A stretch of DNA of 64,000 nt from positions 62,001 through 126,000 of the forward strand of contig JBFLYO010000001.1 of NCBI GenBank assembly GCA_040756745.1, given 5' to 3'. Position numbers and translations under genes: made by a program. Origin of the DNA: JBFLYO01 sp040756745. GTDB taxonomy: Bacteria > Bacteroidota > Ignavibacteria > UBA10030 > UBA6906. Shown piece by piece: positions 7,906 to 16,299 of this stretch. Within the stretch, counting starts at the first letter, position 1. Each line of letters starts with the position of its first letter. The notes beneath the pieces were generated by a model that was given only the letters and a program-made list of their open reading frames with translations, did no database searches and had not been told where the DNA came from.

Positions 7906-8850
7906 TCAGAAGCGCGAGCTGACCGAGATGCGGTGGAGACTGCCGATGGTGCCGAGCGAAGAAATGGCGTAGTCGACCTGGTAGTCGGAGATCATGATGC
8001 CGATCCCCGCCGAGAACCCTGCCAACCCGGCCGTTGTGCCGGTCTTAAGGTCTTTCCGCTCCTCGTTGTCGTAGCCGAAGCGAAGCAGGAACACCCTGGA
8101 GAGCGTGAACTCTCCACCGACCGTAAATGCGCGAAATCGGTCGACAAACCCTCCCGGATTCTCGTTCAGTTTATGGAAATTGACGTTGAGCAGGAGCGGG
8201 AGCCCCCGCGGAACGATCGATCCGCCGATGGTGACATCGAGGGGGAGGGATTCGCGGACGCCGGCGTAGGTGCTGAGTTGCGCACCGAGGTTTCGGATGC
8301 TGGCACCGAGTGAAAGCCGGCTTTGGGGGATCACGTACAGAATGCCGGCATCCACGGCCAGTGCGGAGGAGCGATAGCCTGCAATCGACGAATGAATGAA
8401 TTTTATCGCGCCCCCGGCATACAGATCTTCATCGATGAGATCGCCATACCCTGCAGTGACGGCAATATCAGCTGCGGTGAAAGTGCCGACGGTATTTCCC
8501 AGTTCGTCCGTTTCGTCGAATGAACCGTAATTAGTATAGATCACTCCCGCAGCCAGCGTTCCGATCTCCGGGACGGATTGACTATAGACGACATACCCGG
8601 AGTTAATGTCGAGCAGATGCTTCAGGAACCCCGCCGTCCCGCGTGGGGCCTCCAGGGTTGGGAGGGCGCCGGCGTTGTAGAAGAGGGTGGACGGATCATT
8701 GGTCACCGAGACGAAACTGCCCGCCAATGCGGCCGCACGTGCGCCCACGTCGTTGCGGAGGAAATTGAAGACGGTGTTGGTTTGCCCGGCTGCGGGCAGT
8801 GCTGCGGCGGCCAGAACAAACAGAACAGTAACTCCCCGGTACCCGTTCAT
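7906..8850 (-). CDS. PorV/PorQ-family outer-membrane protein
   Basis: A 314-residue protein with a signal peptide (ALPAAGQ, cleavage near 22). The family hallmark comes directly after it: FNFLRNDVGARAAALAGSF, then NDPSTLFYNAGAL. The rest is a FadL-like beta-barrel ending RISVSSRF with a terminal Phe. PorV/PorQ proteins belong to type IX secretion in Bacteroidota and relatives, but many family members occur outside that system, and no other Por gene is in the window. An upstream extension of 96 residues in frame lacks homology; the ATG at 8850 directly precedes the signal peptide. A good promoter lies 36 bases upstream. Confidence 0.85.
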   Translation of the reverse strand: MNGYRGVTVLFVLAAAALPAAGQTNTVFNFLRNDVGARAAALAGSFVSVTNDPSTLFYNAGALPTLEAPRGTAGFLKHLLDINSGYVVYSQSVPEIGTLAAGVIYTNYGSFDETDELGNTVGTFTAADIAVTAGYGDLIDEDLYAGGAIKFIHSSIAGYRSSALAVDAGILYVIPQSRLSLGASIRNLGAQLSTYAGVRESLPLDVTIGGSIVPRGLPLLLNVNFHKLNENPGGFVDRFRAFTVGGEFTLSRVFLLRFGYDNEERKDLKTGTTAGLAGFSAGIGIMISDYQVDYAISSLGTIGSLHRISVSSRF

Positions 8851-8885
8851 GCGAACTTCTCGTTGGCGGCTGTGGATTGCAATGG

Positions 8886-8914
8886 AATCTATCGATTCCT
8901 TCTCCAAAACACAA
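8886..8914 (-). promoter_or_regulatory. Sigma-70-type promoter of the PorV-like gene
   Basis: On the minus strand TTGTGT (8914-8909) is followed after exactly 17 bases by TAGATT (8891-8886). The expected transcript start is near 8879, giving a leader of about 29 bases. Confidence 0.55.
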
Positions 8915-8939
8915 GGGATGTGACGGGCAAATCGCTGCG

Positions 8940-8968
8940 TTGCATCTCTGACGTCGAAAGCGTATATT
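8940..8968 (+). promoter_or_regulatory. Sigma-70-type promoter of rpmE
   Basis: TTGCAT, exactly 17 bases, then TATATT. The expected start is near 8975 and the leader about 33 bases. Both hexamers are identical to those of the rpmB promoter in this window. Confidence 0.7.
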
Positions 8969-9007
8969 AAAGTATTACTTAGAGTTTCGAGAAAGGACCG
9001 AGATCTC

Positions 9008-9229
9008 ATGCGCGAAGGCATCCACCCCGAATACAAGAAGTCGATTGTCACATGCGTCTGCGGGAACACATTTGAGACCCGTTCGACCGCTGGCAATCTG
9101 AAGATTGAAATCTGCTCCGCCTGCCATCCCTTCTTCACAGGACGGCAGAAGCTGGTCGACTCCGCAGGGCGGGTCGAGCGCTACAACAGGAAGTATGCGA
9201 AAAAGAGCGCTGAGACTCCCGCCGCGTAA
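9008..9229 (+). CDS. rpmE: 50S ribosomal protein L31, zinc-binding form
   Basis: A 73-residue protein of the large ribosomal subunit near the inter-subunit bridge. The N-terminus MREGIHPEYK is typical. Cys16, Cys18, Cys36 and Cys39 (CVC, CSAC) form the Zn site of the C+ type, and the core ends GRVERYNRKY. A short Ala/Lys tail follows. GAAAGGA lies upstream at about 8991-8997. It stands first in a run with the GlmU-like gene, but three hairpins separate them. Confidence 0.97.
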   Translation: MREGIHPEYKKSIVTCVCGNTFETRSTAGNLKIEICSACHPFFTGRQKLVDSAGRVERYNRKYAKKSAETPAA

Positions 9230-9232
9230 CAC

Positions 9233-9316
9233 GGCCGCACGGCCGGGGGTGCCGCCTTCCGCCGGCACGCCGAGCGTGCCACAAACGTTCCGCTGGCGAC
9301 GTAGCCGCGGAACGTT
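9233..9316 (+). repeat. Three consecutive hairpins between rpmE and the GlmU-like gene
   Basis: Three inverted repeats are packed in 84 bases: GGCC-GCAC-GGCC at 9233-9244; GGCACGC-CGA-GCGTGCC at 9264-9280; and AACGTTCCGC (9284-9293) pairing with GCGGAACGTT (9307-9316) over a 13-base loop. The last is followed by GGCGTTTT. They may attenuate transcription between rpmE and the next gene. Confidence 0.6.
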
Positions 9317-9342
9317 GGCGTTTTCAGGAGTCCGGAGCAACC

Positions 9343-10590
9343 ATGCATCTTTGCCTGTATGAGGATTCGCAGGTCGGCCATTTTCATCCGCTGACGTATT
9401 TCCGGCCGGTCTACGACCTGCGGTGCGGCATCCTCACTCTCCGCGAAAAATTCCAGCACCTCTTCCGCCCCTCCGCCCTCGCCGTATACGCACGTCCATT
9501 CCTGACCGATCTCCTCCGCGAGGAGAATCCGCAAGTTGCCGTCAACGTGCTCACGGGAACCCATTGCCTCATGATAAACGGTCGCATGCTGCTGTCCTCT
9601 GCCGCAGCGAGATCCATGTCGAGACAACGCACGGACGCGCTCTTTGTCTCGGGAGATGACACCGCGGGGGCTGTCGTGAGCGGATCGATCCTTCAGGCAT
9701 TCGCTGGGTCCCTCGCCAGAGGGGAGCCCAACCTGCAACTGCTGGAGAGTCTCCCCCGCATCGAGGTGGAAGCAGCTCCCCTGAGGTACCTATGGGACCT
9801 TGTTGTCGCAAGCGGTACCGAGATCGTCTCGGATTTCCGATTGTTGAGGCCGACCATCTCCCGCACCGCAGTGATCCACAAAAGCGCAATCCTCGCGGGG
9901 CGGAGGAACATCGGCATCGGGAGCGGGAGTGAAATCGGCCCGGGGGCAATACTTGATGCGCGCAAAGGACCGGTGTATGTGGGAAAGAACGTCACCGTGT
10001 CGGCAGGTGCTGTGTTGGAAGGGCCGTGCGCAGTCGGAGATGGCTCGATCGTGAGAATCCATGCGAGAATCGGTGCGGGGACTTCCGTGGGACCCTTCTG
10101 CAAGGTGGGGGGGGAGGTGCAACGCTCGATATTTCAGTCGTACGCCAACAAGGCCCACGACGGTTTCCTCGGGGATTCCTTCATCGGAAGCTGGGTCAAC
10201 CTGGGGGCGGGAACCACCTCCAGCAATCTCAAGAACACGTACGGAACCGTCCGCGTCTCGGTCAACGGCACCACAGTAGACACCGGGCGGATGTACGTCG
10301 GGACGTTCGCCGGCGATCACGTAAAGGCGGGGATCAATTCTGCATTCACCACCGGGACGGTGATCGGCCCCGCGGCCAACCTGTACGGCGGCGGTTCCCC
10401 CCCGAAGTTTGTCCCCGCGTTCTCCTGGGGGGGAGCGGGGCGGCTGGAACCCTACCTGCTCGAAAAAGCGCTGAAGACGGCGGTGATCGTTATGGGGCGC
10501 CGAGACGTCGCAGCGTCGGATGCGTACAAAACTCTGTTTCGCCACGTCCATGCCATGACCGCTCATGAACGGGAACACATTGGGCGCTGA
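9343..10590 (+). CDS. GlmU-like protein: degenerate nucleotidyltransferase plus left-handed beta-helix
   Basis: A 415-residue protein of the type called putative sugar nucleotidyltransferase in Bacteroidota and Chlorobi. The N-terminal half (1 to about 185; MHLCLYED, then FHPLTYFRPVYDLRCG) resembles a nucleotidyltransferase fold but lacks the Gly-rich GTRM-type NTP loop of GlmU. The C-terminal half has many hexapeptide repeats (IGIGSGSEIGPGAIL, VGKNVTVSAGAVL), then GSWVNLGAGTTSSNLKNTYG and a GAGRLEPYLLEKAL segment, like the acetyltransferase part of GlmU. A role in UDP-GlcNAc or other sugar metabolism is plausible but unproven. It overlaps rsmB by 26 bases. Confidence 0.8.
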   Translation: MHLCLYEDSQVGHFHPLTYFRPVYDLRCGILTLREKFQHLFRPSALAVYARPFLTDLLREENPQVAVNVLTGTHCLMINGRMLLSSAAARSMSRQRTDALFVSGDDTAGAVVSGSILQAFAGSLARGEPNLQLLESLPRIEVEAAPLRYLWDLVVASGTEIVSDFRLLRPTISRTAVIHKSAILAGRRNIGIGSGSEIGPGAILDARKGPVYVGKNVTVSAGAVLEGPCAVGDGSIVRIHARIGAGTSVGPFCKVGGEVQRSIFQSYANKAHDGFLGDSFIGSWVNLGAGTTSSNLKNTYGTVRVSVNGTTVDTGRMYVGTFAGDHVKAGINSAFTTGTVIGPAANLYGGGSPPKFVPAFSWGGAGRLEPYLLEKALKTAVIVMGRRDVAASDAYKTLFRHVHAMTAHEREHIGR

Positions 10591-11953
10591 TACGATCCCC
10601 GCGGTCCCGGGAAAGGGGCTGTACAGCGGTCCGCGCGGGATCGCGGTGAAAATCCTGAATCGCGTCGAACGGACAGACTCGTATCTCGACAAGGTTCTCG
10701 ACGTGGAACTCAAGTCGCCGGAGCTGAGCGACCTCGACAAAGGGCTGCTGACGGAGCTGGTCCACGGCGTCCTTCGGTGGCAAAACCGCCTGGACTGGGT
10801 TCTGAACGGATTCTCGCACGGGAATTTTTCCAAATCCGAAATCAACGTCAAGAACACCCTACGGGTGGCCCTCTACCAGATCCTCTTCCTCGACCGGATT
10901 CCGCACTCCGCCGCGGTCAATGAAGGGGTCGAGTTCGTCAAACGGATCCGCGGCGACAAACCTGCCGGACTGGTCAACGCCGTTCTGCGAAACATCATCA
11001 GAAACATCGACGGGATCCGGTACCCGGTCGCCGAGGAGGATCCCGTTCAGTACCTCGCCGTGTACTATTCCCATCCTCACTGGGTCGTAAGGCGCTGGCT
11101 GGCGCGGTTTGGATTCGAGGAGACGAAGAAACTCCTGATTGCCGGCAACGAGCGACCCGGGCTCGCCCTCAGGATCAATAAGCTGAAGACCGAGCCGGGG
11201 TCATTCCTGCGCCAGCTCGAGCAACAGGGGATCGCCTATACCGGTTCGAGCTACATCGACTATTTCGTGAAGGTGAAGGGTCTCGCCGGCATTGCGCAGA
11301 TGGATTTGTTCCGGAACGGAATGTTCACCATCCAGGACGAGAGTGCGGCGCTCCCGTGCGTCCTGCTGACGCCTCGGCCCGGCGAGCGGGTGATCGATAT
11401 GTGCGCGGCGCCCGGTGGAAAGACCACGAACATTGCCGAAATGATGAAGAACGAAGGGGAGGTCATCGCGGTCGACAAGTACGAGGTAAAGCTGAACCTC
11501 ATCAAGGCCTCCTGCGAACGACTCGGGCTTCGCAACGTGGCACTCCGCGCTGCAGATGCCTCAACGCTTGACGCTGAAGCCGCGGATCGCGTCCTGCTCG
11601 ATGCCCCCTGCTCGGGCCTGGGCGTGCTCTCCAAGAAGCCCGACATCAAGTGGAAGAGGGACGTCGCAGACCTCATCAAGCTGACACGGATCCAGGCCGA
11701 GATGCTGGAGAATGCCGCACGGCTGGTCAAACCGGGAGGGGTGCTGGTCTACAGCACCTGTACCACCGAGCCCGAGGAGAACCAGGACATGGTGAAAGCG
11801 TTTCTCGCACGTCATCCGGAATTCCGCCTTGATCCTGCTGGTGCCTATCTCAGCCACGACGTCGTCAATGCCGACGGATTCGTGGAGACGTATCCTCACC
11901 GCCACGCGATGGATGGATCATTTGCGGTGCGGCTTGTCAAATCCTTGGACTAA
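10565..11953 (+). CDS. rsmB: 16S rRNA (cytosine-967-C5)-methyltransferase RsmB
   Basis: Methylates C967 of 16S rRNA using S-adenosylmethionine. The 462-residue length is normal. The N-terminal NusB-like RNA-binding domain (about 20-165) is followed by the methyltransferase domain with the SAM loop DMCAAPGGKTTN (about 278-289). Two catalytic cysteines are present: Cys349 in DAPCSGLG and Cys399 in YSTCTTEPEENQ. The ATG lies inside the end of the GlmU-like gene and has no obvious ribosome site, so translation is probably coupled. A second NOL1/NOP2/Sun-type methyltransferase is the only real alternative; the NusB domain favours RsmB. Confidence 0.93.
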   Translation: MNGNTLGADTIPAVPGKGLYSGPRGIAVKILNRVERTDSYLDKVLDVELKSPELSDLDKGLLTELVHGVLRWQNRLDWVLNGFSHGNFSKSEINVKNTLRVALYQILFLDRIPHSAAVNEGVEFVKRIRGDKPAGLVNAVLRNIIRNIDGIRYPVAEEDPVQYLAVYYSHPHWVVRRWLARFGFEETKKLLIAGNERPGLALRINKLKTEPGSFLRQLEQQGIAYTGSSYIDYFVKVKGLAGIAQMDLFRNGMFTIQDESAALPCVLLTPRPGERVIDMCAAPGGKTTNIAEMMKNEGEVIAVDKYEVKLNLIKASCERLGLRNVALRAADASTLDAEAADRVLLDAPCSGLGVLSKKPDIKWKRDVADLIKLTRIQAEMLENAARLVKPGGVLVYSTCTTEPEENQDMVKAFLARHPEFRLDPAGAYLSHDVVNADGFVETYPHRHAMDGSFAVRLVKSLD

Positions 11954-11977
11954 CTGAACAATCGGAGCATGTCCTCC

Positions 11978-13195
11978 ATGCCGACAATCCTTGAACTCGT
12001 GTCCCATGAGCTCCGGAAGCTGGAAGAGTCGAACACCTACAAATACGAAGTGCCGCTGGAGGGGCCGCAGGACGGCGTGGTCCGTGTGAACGGCAGAGAT
12101 GTGGTCATGCTGGCGTCCAACAACTACCTCGGCCTGTCGAATCATCCCGTGGTCCGTACGGCGGCCATCCGGGGCATTCGGGAATACGGCTACGGCGTTG
12201 CTTCGGTCAGGTTCATCTGCGGCACCCAGGATATTCACCGCGCGCTGGAGAAAAAAGTCTCCAGGTTCCTCGGCACCGAGGACACGATCCTGTTTTCGTC
12301 CTGTTGGGCGGCCAACGAGGCATTCTTCGCATCCCTGACGAACGAGGCCATGGGTGTTGAGGGTCACCGCGACGTGATCTATTCCGATCGGCTGAACCAC
12401 GCCAGCATCATCGACGGGCAGAGGCTGTGCAAGGCAGAGAACGCCGACAGGAAAATCTACGCCCATGCGGATATGGACGATCTGGTGCGGCAGCTCGATG
12501 CCGATGCGAGGGCTCCTTACCGGCTCCGCATCATTGCGACCGACGGCGTCTTCAGCATGGAAGGTGATCTCGCGCCGCTCGACCGGCTGGTCGAAGTTGC
12601 CCGATCGCATAAGGCGCTACTCTTTGTCGACGATTCGCACGGCGTTGGGGTGTGCGGCCGCTCGGGGCGCGGCACACCCGAGGCGAAAGGTGTGCACGGC
12701 AGGATCGACGTCCTCTCAGGGACGCTCGGGAAGGCCATCGGCGGCGCTGCCGGAGGGTATCTCAGCGGCAAGCGGGAGGTGATCGACTACATGCGTCAGA
12801 AGGCCCGCACGTACATCTTTTCCAACTCGCTCCCGCCGGCGATCGTGTACGGCGCGCAGGCCGCGTTCGACCTCCTGATGAAGAACCGGACGCTCGTGAC
12901 CCGTCTTCACAAGAACACTGCCTACTTCCGAAAGGAAATCGCAGGGCTCGGCTTCACAATTCTCGAGGGAGACCATCCGATCGTTCCCATCATGCTGGGA
13001 GAAGCGTCCATTGCCCAGGAAATGAGCAAGGCGCTGCTGAAGGCAGGCGTATACATCAAGGGGCTCTGGTTCCCCGTTGTGCCGAAAGGGGAGGCCCGTC
13101 TCCGCGCGCAGATCTCCGCAGCGCTGAAAACGGACGATCTCGACCGCGCGCTCGAAGCCTTCGAAAAGGTCGGAAGGAAAATGAACCTGATATGA
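11978..13195 (+). CDS. kbl: PLP-dependent alpha-oxoamine synthase, Kbl-like (glycine C-acetyltransferase)
   Basis: A fold-type I aminotransferase-family enzyme of 405 residues that condenses an acyl-CoA with an amino acid. Features are ASNNYLGLSNHP near the N-terminus, YGYGVASVRFICGTQ, DDSHGVGVCGRSGRG and the PLP Schiff-base Lys near residue 252 in SGTLGKAIGGAAGG. The sequence FICGTQDIH..LE favours 2-amino-3-oxobutyrate CoA ligase (threonine to glycine). Related BioF and serine palmitoyltransferase cannot be fully excluded, and no tdh or bio gene is adjacent. GGAG at 11964-11967 is 10 bases before this ATG but only one base before an alternative in-frame ATG at 11969. Confidence 0.85.
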   Translation: MPTILELVSHELRKLEESNTYKYEVPLEGPQDGVVRVNGRDVVMLASNNYLGLSNHPVVRTAAIRGIREYGYGVASVRFICGTQDIHRALEKKVSRFLGTEDTILFSSCWAANEAFFASLTNEAMGVEGHRDVIYSDRLNHASIIDGQRLCKAENADRKIYAHADMDDLVRQLDADARAPYRLRIIATDGVFSMEGDLAPLDRLVEVARSHKALLFVDDSHGVGVCGRSGRGTPEAKGVHGRIDVLSGTLGKAIGGAAGGYLSGKREVIDYMRQKARTYIFSNSLPPAIVYGAQAAFDLLMKNRTLVTRLHKNTAYFRKEIAGLGFTILEGDHPIVPIMLGEASIAQEMSKALLKAGVYIKGLWFPVVPKGEARLRAQISAALKTDDLDRALEAFEKVGRKMNLI

Positions 13196-13268
13196 TCCGG
13201 CGCTGTTACGGTAGTGTGGTGCCGTGCTGCGGGCCCGTGCGTGAACCAGAAGAGGAAGAGGACGCTGT

Positions 13269-14354
13269 ATGAAGACACTGACGGAAGCAAACGTGCTGGA
13301 AGCGCTCCGGACTGTCAAGGACCCGGACCTTCACCGCGACATCGTTTCGTTGAACTTCATCAAGGACCTTGCCATCAGGGGGAAGGATGTCAGCTTCACG
13401 ATAGAGTTGACGACGCCGGCCTGCCCGGTGCGCGACGAGTTGAAGTCCGCCTCAGAGCAGGCGATCAGAGGAGCCATCGAAGGGGTCGGCACGATCGCGG
13501 TGTCACTAACCTCCAGGGTCCTGCAGCACGAACACGCGCAGCGCGCGACGCTTCTCCCGGCTGTGAAAAATACCATCGCGGTCGCCTCCGGTAAGGGGGG
13601 GGTCGGGAAATCGACCGTCGCAGTGAACCTCGCCGTTGCGCTCGCACGGGAAGGCGCGCGGGTCGGTCTGGTCGATCTCGACATGTATGGCCCGAGCATT
13701 CCGCTGATGATGGGGATCAAGGGGAGGCCGCACATGCAGGCGAACCGGCTGCTCCCGATGGACAGCTGGGGGGTCAAGGTCATGTCGATTGGTTTCCTGG
13801 TCGATCCGATGCAAGCGGTCGTCTGGCGCGGACCGATGGTGAGCGGCGCGGTGAAGCAGTTTCTGTCGGATGTCGAGTGGGGCGAGCTCGACTATCTCGT
13901 GATGGACCTCCCACCAGGCACCGGGGATATCCAGTTGACGCTGGTGCAGACGGCTCCGCTGACGGGCGCGGTGGTCGTGACGACGCCTCAGGACATTTCG
14001 CTCGCCGACGCCCTGAAGGCATGGAAGATGTTCGATAAGGTCAATGTCCCGGTGCTCGGGGTGGTGGAGAACATGAGCTACTATGTCTGCTCGCACTGCG
14101 GGCACCGTGAAGAGATCTTCGACAACGGAGGGGGGAAACGGACCGCGGAAGAGCTGGGTGTCCCGTTCCTCGGGGAAATTCCGATCTACACGTCGATCAG
14201 GATCAGCGGCGATCGGGGGGCGCCGGTGGCCGCAGCCGACGACGGTTCCGTCCAGGCGGAGGTGATCAGAAAGATTGCGAGAAACGTCGCGGCGCAGGTG
14301 AGCATCCGGAACGCCAACGCCGCTGCGCCCGCCGTGGACATACAGTTAATGTAA
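13269..14354 (+). CDS. Mrp/NBP35-type iron-sulfur cluster carrier ATPase
   Basis: A 361-residue P-loop protein that binds and hands over Fe-S clusters. The N-terminal MIP18/DUF59 domain (about 1-85; TVKDPDLHRDIVSLNFI, then TTPACPVRDE) is followed by the ParA-like ATPase with ASGKGGVGKSTVAVNLA near 105-121. The cluster-bridging CxxC (Cys274 and Cys277, VCSHCGHR) and the DLPPGTGD switch are present. It starts after a 73-base gap with AGAGGAAGAGGAC upstream. A NifU C-terminal protein follows 16 bases downstream, which supports a small Fe-S assembly module. Confidence 0.93.
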   Translation: MKTLTEANVLEALRTVKDPDLHRDIVSLNFIKDLAIRGKDVSFTIELTTPACPVRDELKSASEQAIRGAIEGVGTIAVSLTSRVLQHEHAQRATLLPAVKNTIAVASGKGGVGKSTVAVNLAVALAREGARVGLVDLDMYGPSIPLMMGIKGRPHMQANRLLPMDSWGVKVMSIGFLVDPMQAVVWRGPMVSGAVKQFLSDVEWGELDYLVMDLPPGTGDIQLTLVQTAPLTGAVVVTTPQDISLADALKAWKMFDKVNVPVLGVVENMSYYVCSHCGHREEIFDNGGGKRTAEELGVPFLGEIPIYTSIRISGDRGAPVAAADDGSVQAEVIRKIARNVAAQVSIRNANAAAPAVDIQLM

Positions 14355-14370
14355 GCCGGAGCGTCCGTCC

Positions 14371-14622
14371 ATGGACACGCGTCTTGAAGGAGAGATCGAA
14401 GCGTCGCTGGAGAAGATTCGGCCATCCTTGAGGGCCGACGGAGGGGACATTCGCGTTGTGCGGCTGAGGGACAACGGAGTCCTCGAAGTCCAGTGGCAGG
14501 GCACCTGCATCACCTGTCCTGTTTCGGTGATGACGCTGCGGGCTGGCGTGGAGCGCATCGTCATGCAGGATGTCCCCGCGGTGCGGCGGGTGGAGGCGGT
14601 CGGCGCGTCCCGGCCTGTATGA
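14371..14622 (+). CDS. NifU C-terminal-domain (Nfu-type) Fe-S scaffold protein
   Basis: A stand-alone 83-residue NifU C-terminal domain. The motif RPSLRADGGDI is near 17-27 and the cluster-binding Cys46 and Cys49 sit in GTCITCPVS. Proteins of this size act as Fe-S scaffolds or carriers that bridge a 4Fe-4S cluster between two subunits. It lies directly behind the Mrp gene. It converges with ftsE, with only 34 bases and no clear terminator between them. Confidence 0.93.
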   Translation: MDTRLEGEIEASLEKIRPSLRADGGDIRVVRLRDNGVLEVQWQGTCITCPVSVMTLRAGVERIVMQDVPAVRRVEAVGASRPV

Positions 14623-14656
14623 GGCTGGGAGTAAGGAGTAGGGAGGTAGGGGGCTC

Positions 14657-15322
14657 TCATCCGGCTTTATCCACTTCTGTAACCTCCCCTTCATGCACCC
14701 GCAGTATTCTCTCTTTGCGTTTGCGCACCAGATCGTAGTTGTGCGTGGCCATGATGACGGCCGTTCCCCGCATGTTGATCTCCTTCAGGATTTTCAGGAT
14801 CTCGGATGAAGTAGCTGGGTCGAGGTTGCCGGTCGGCTCGTCCGCGAGGAGGAAGTTGGGATTGTTCACCAGAGCGCGGGCAATGGCGACCCGCTGTTGT
14901 TCCCCTCCGGAAAGCTCGTGCGCAAACTTGTTCCTGGCATGGCTTAGCCCGACATCGCCCAGGGTCATGAGGACCTTTTTCTTGATCTCGCTGGCTCTGG
15001 CGCCGGTGACATGGAGCGTAAAGGCTACATTGTCGAACACGCTCCGGTCTTCCAGCAGCTTGAAATCCTGGAACACGACCCCGACGGTCCTGCGGAGCAT
15101 GGGGATTTCACGCGGGAGAATCGTGTTGGAGGAGTATTTGCCGACCCTGATGACGCCGCGGGTCGGCAAGATGTCCATGTAGATCAGCCGGAGGATCGTG
15201 CTCTTGCCCGATCCGGTCAGGCCGACCAGGAACACGAACTCTCCGGGCCGGATGACGATGGAGACGTCGCTGAGCACCGGGTGAGAGTCGAATTCCACCG
15301 AGACTTTCCTGAGCTCAATCAT
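14657..15322 (-). CDS. ftsE: Cell-division ABC transporter ATP-binding protein FtsE
   Basis: A 221-residue ABC ATPase that normally pairs with FtsX to activate periplasmic peptidoglycan hydrolases at the septum. Walker A GLTGSGKST is at 34-42, the signature LSGGEQQRVAIARAL starts at 137, and Walker B LLADEP is at 158-163. LEDRSVFDNVAFTLHVTG matches FtsE better than lipoprotein or macrolide exporters. Its ATG overlaps the pdxA stop. FtsX is not next to it; the downstream neighbour is the convergent Nfu gene. Confidence 0.88.
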   Translation of the reverse strand: MIELRKVSVEFDSHPVLSDVSIVIRPGEFVFLVGLTGSGKSTILRLIYMDILPTRGVIRVGKYSSNTILPREIPMLRRTVGVVFQDFKLLEDRSVFDNVAFTLHVTGARASEIKKKVLMTLGDVGLSHARNKFAHELSGGEQQRVAIARALVNNPNFLLADEPTGNLDPATSSEILKILKEINMRGTAVIMATHNYDLVRKRKERILRVHEGEVTEVDKAG

Positions 15323-16299
15323 GACAGGCCCCTCCGGGCGCTGATGGCGCGGTTACGGGCAATGGCGAGAGCAAGGAAGATCGCCTCGATCATGCTCGCG
15401 GGCTCGGCAACACCCTTTCCGGCGATGTCGAAGGCCGTTCCGTGATCCGGGGAGGTGCGGACGATGGGAAGACCAAGAGACACGTTCACGGCCCTGCCGC
15501 GGGCTGACATCTTTAGTGGGATCAGCCCCTGGTCATGATACATGGCGAACACTGCATCGTACGCGTCCTGTCGCTTCCGCGCGAAGAACGCATCGGCCGG
15601 GAATGGCCCGTCGAGACGAAGCCCGGCCCGCCGCAGGCGGACGATAGCCGGGAGAATCAGGCGGCGCTCTTCCATGCCAAGTTCGCCCTCCTCGCCCGCA
15701 TGCGGGTTCAGCCCGAGCACAGCGATCCGGGGCTTGCTGATGCGCCAGTCGATATGCAGCGCGTCGTCGAGGATCTTGAGTCGACGGACCAGGAGCGATT
15801 GCGTGAGATTCGACGGGACGGCGCGGAGTGGCAGATGGATGGTTGCCAGCCCGACACGCAGGGTGTGGGATGCCAGGAGCATTGCGACGCCGCGCGCGCG
15901 TGTGAGATGCTGAAGGAACTCAGTTTGTCCGGGGAACTGCACGCCGGCACGGTGAAGGGCCTGTTTTGATACCGGGGCTGTTACCAGTGCGCTGGCGGTA
16001 CCTTCCATCGTCATGCGCACCGCTTCACGTATCGCGGCCGCCGCTGCCGCCCCGGCGTGGGCCGAGAGGTGTCCGGGCCGGACCACACAGCGGCCCGTCA
16101 GGCGCGGCTCAATAATCGGGACGGAAAGGCGCCCCAGCGGGATCCGCATCATCCGTGCTGCATGTTCAAACGCCGCAGCCGGCCCCACAAGTACCGGGGA
16201 GCAGCGCCGGCGGACGGCCGGGCGCAAGATGCTCTTGAGGACAACCTCGGGGCCGATGCCGTTGTAATCACCGACCGTAACAGCAATGACCGGCTTCAT
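15319..16299 (-). CDS. pdxA: 4-hydroxythreonine-4-phosphate dehydrogenase PdxA
   Basis: A step of the DXP-dependent pyridoxal-5'-phosphate pathway that oxidises 4-phosphohydroxy-threonine with NAD(P). The 326 residues carry the family start ITVGDYNGIGPEVVLK, TAPVSKQALHRAG, a metal-binding His in GQTEFLQHLTRA, and YHDQGLIPLKM. The C-terminal part has SPDHGTAFDIAGKG. The stop overlaps the ftsE start and the start overlaps the stop of the GWxTD gene (both ATGA), so it is the middle gene of a coupled operon. No other PLP synthesis gene is in the window. Confidence 0.95.
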   Translation of the reverse strand: MKPVIAVTVGDYNGIGPEVVLKSILRPAVRRRCSPVLVGPAAAFEHAARMMRIPLGRLSVPIIEPRLTGRCVVRPGHLSAHAGAAAAAAIREAVRMTMEGTASALVTAPVSKQALHRAGVQFPGQTEFLQHLTRARGVAMLLASHTLRVGLATIHLPLRAVPSNLTQSLLVRRLKILDDALHIDWRISKPRIAVLGLNPHAGEEGELGMEERRLILPAIVRLRRAGLRLDGPFPADAFFARKRQDAYDAVFAMYHDQGLIPLKMSARGRAVNVSLGLPIVRTSPDHGTAFDIAGKGVAEPASMIEAIFLALAIARNRAISARRGLS

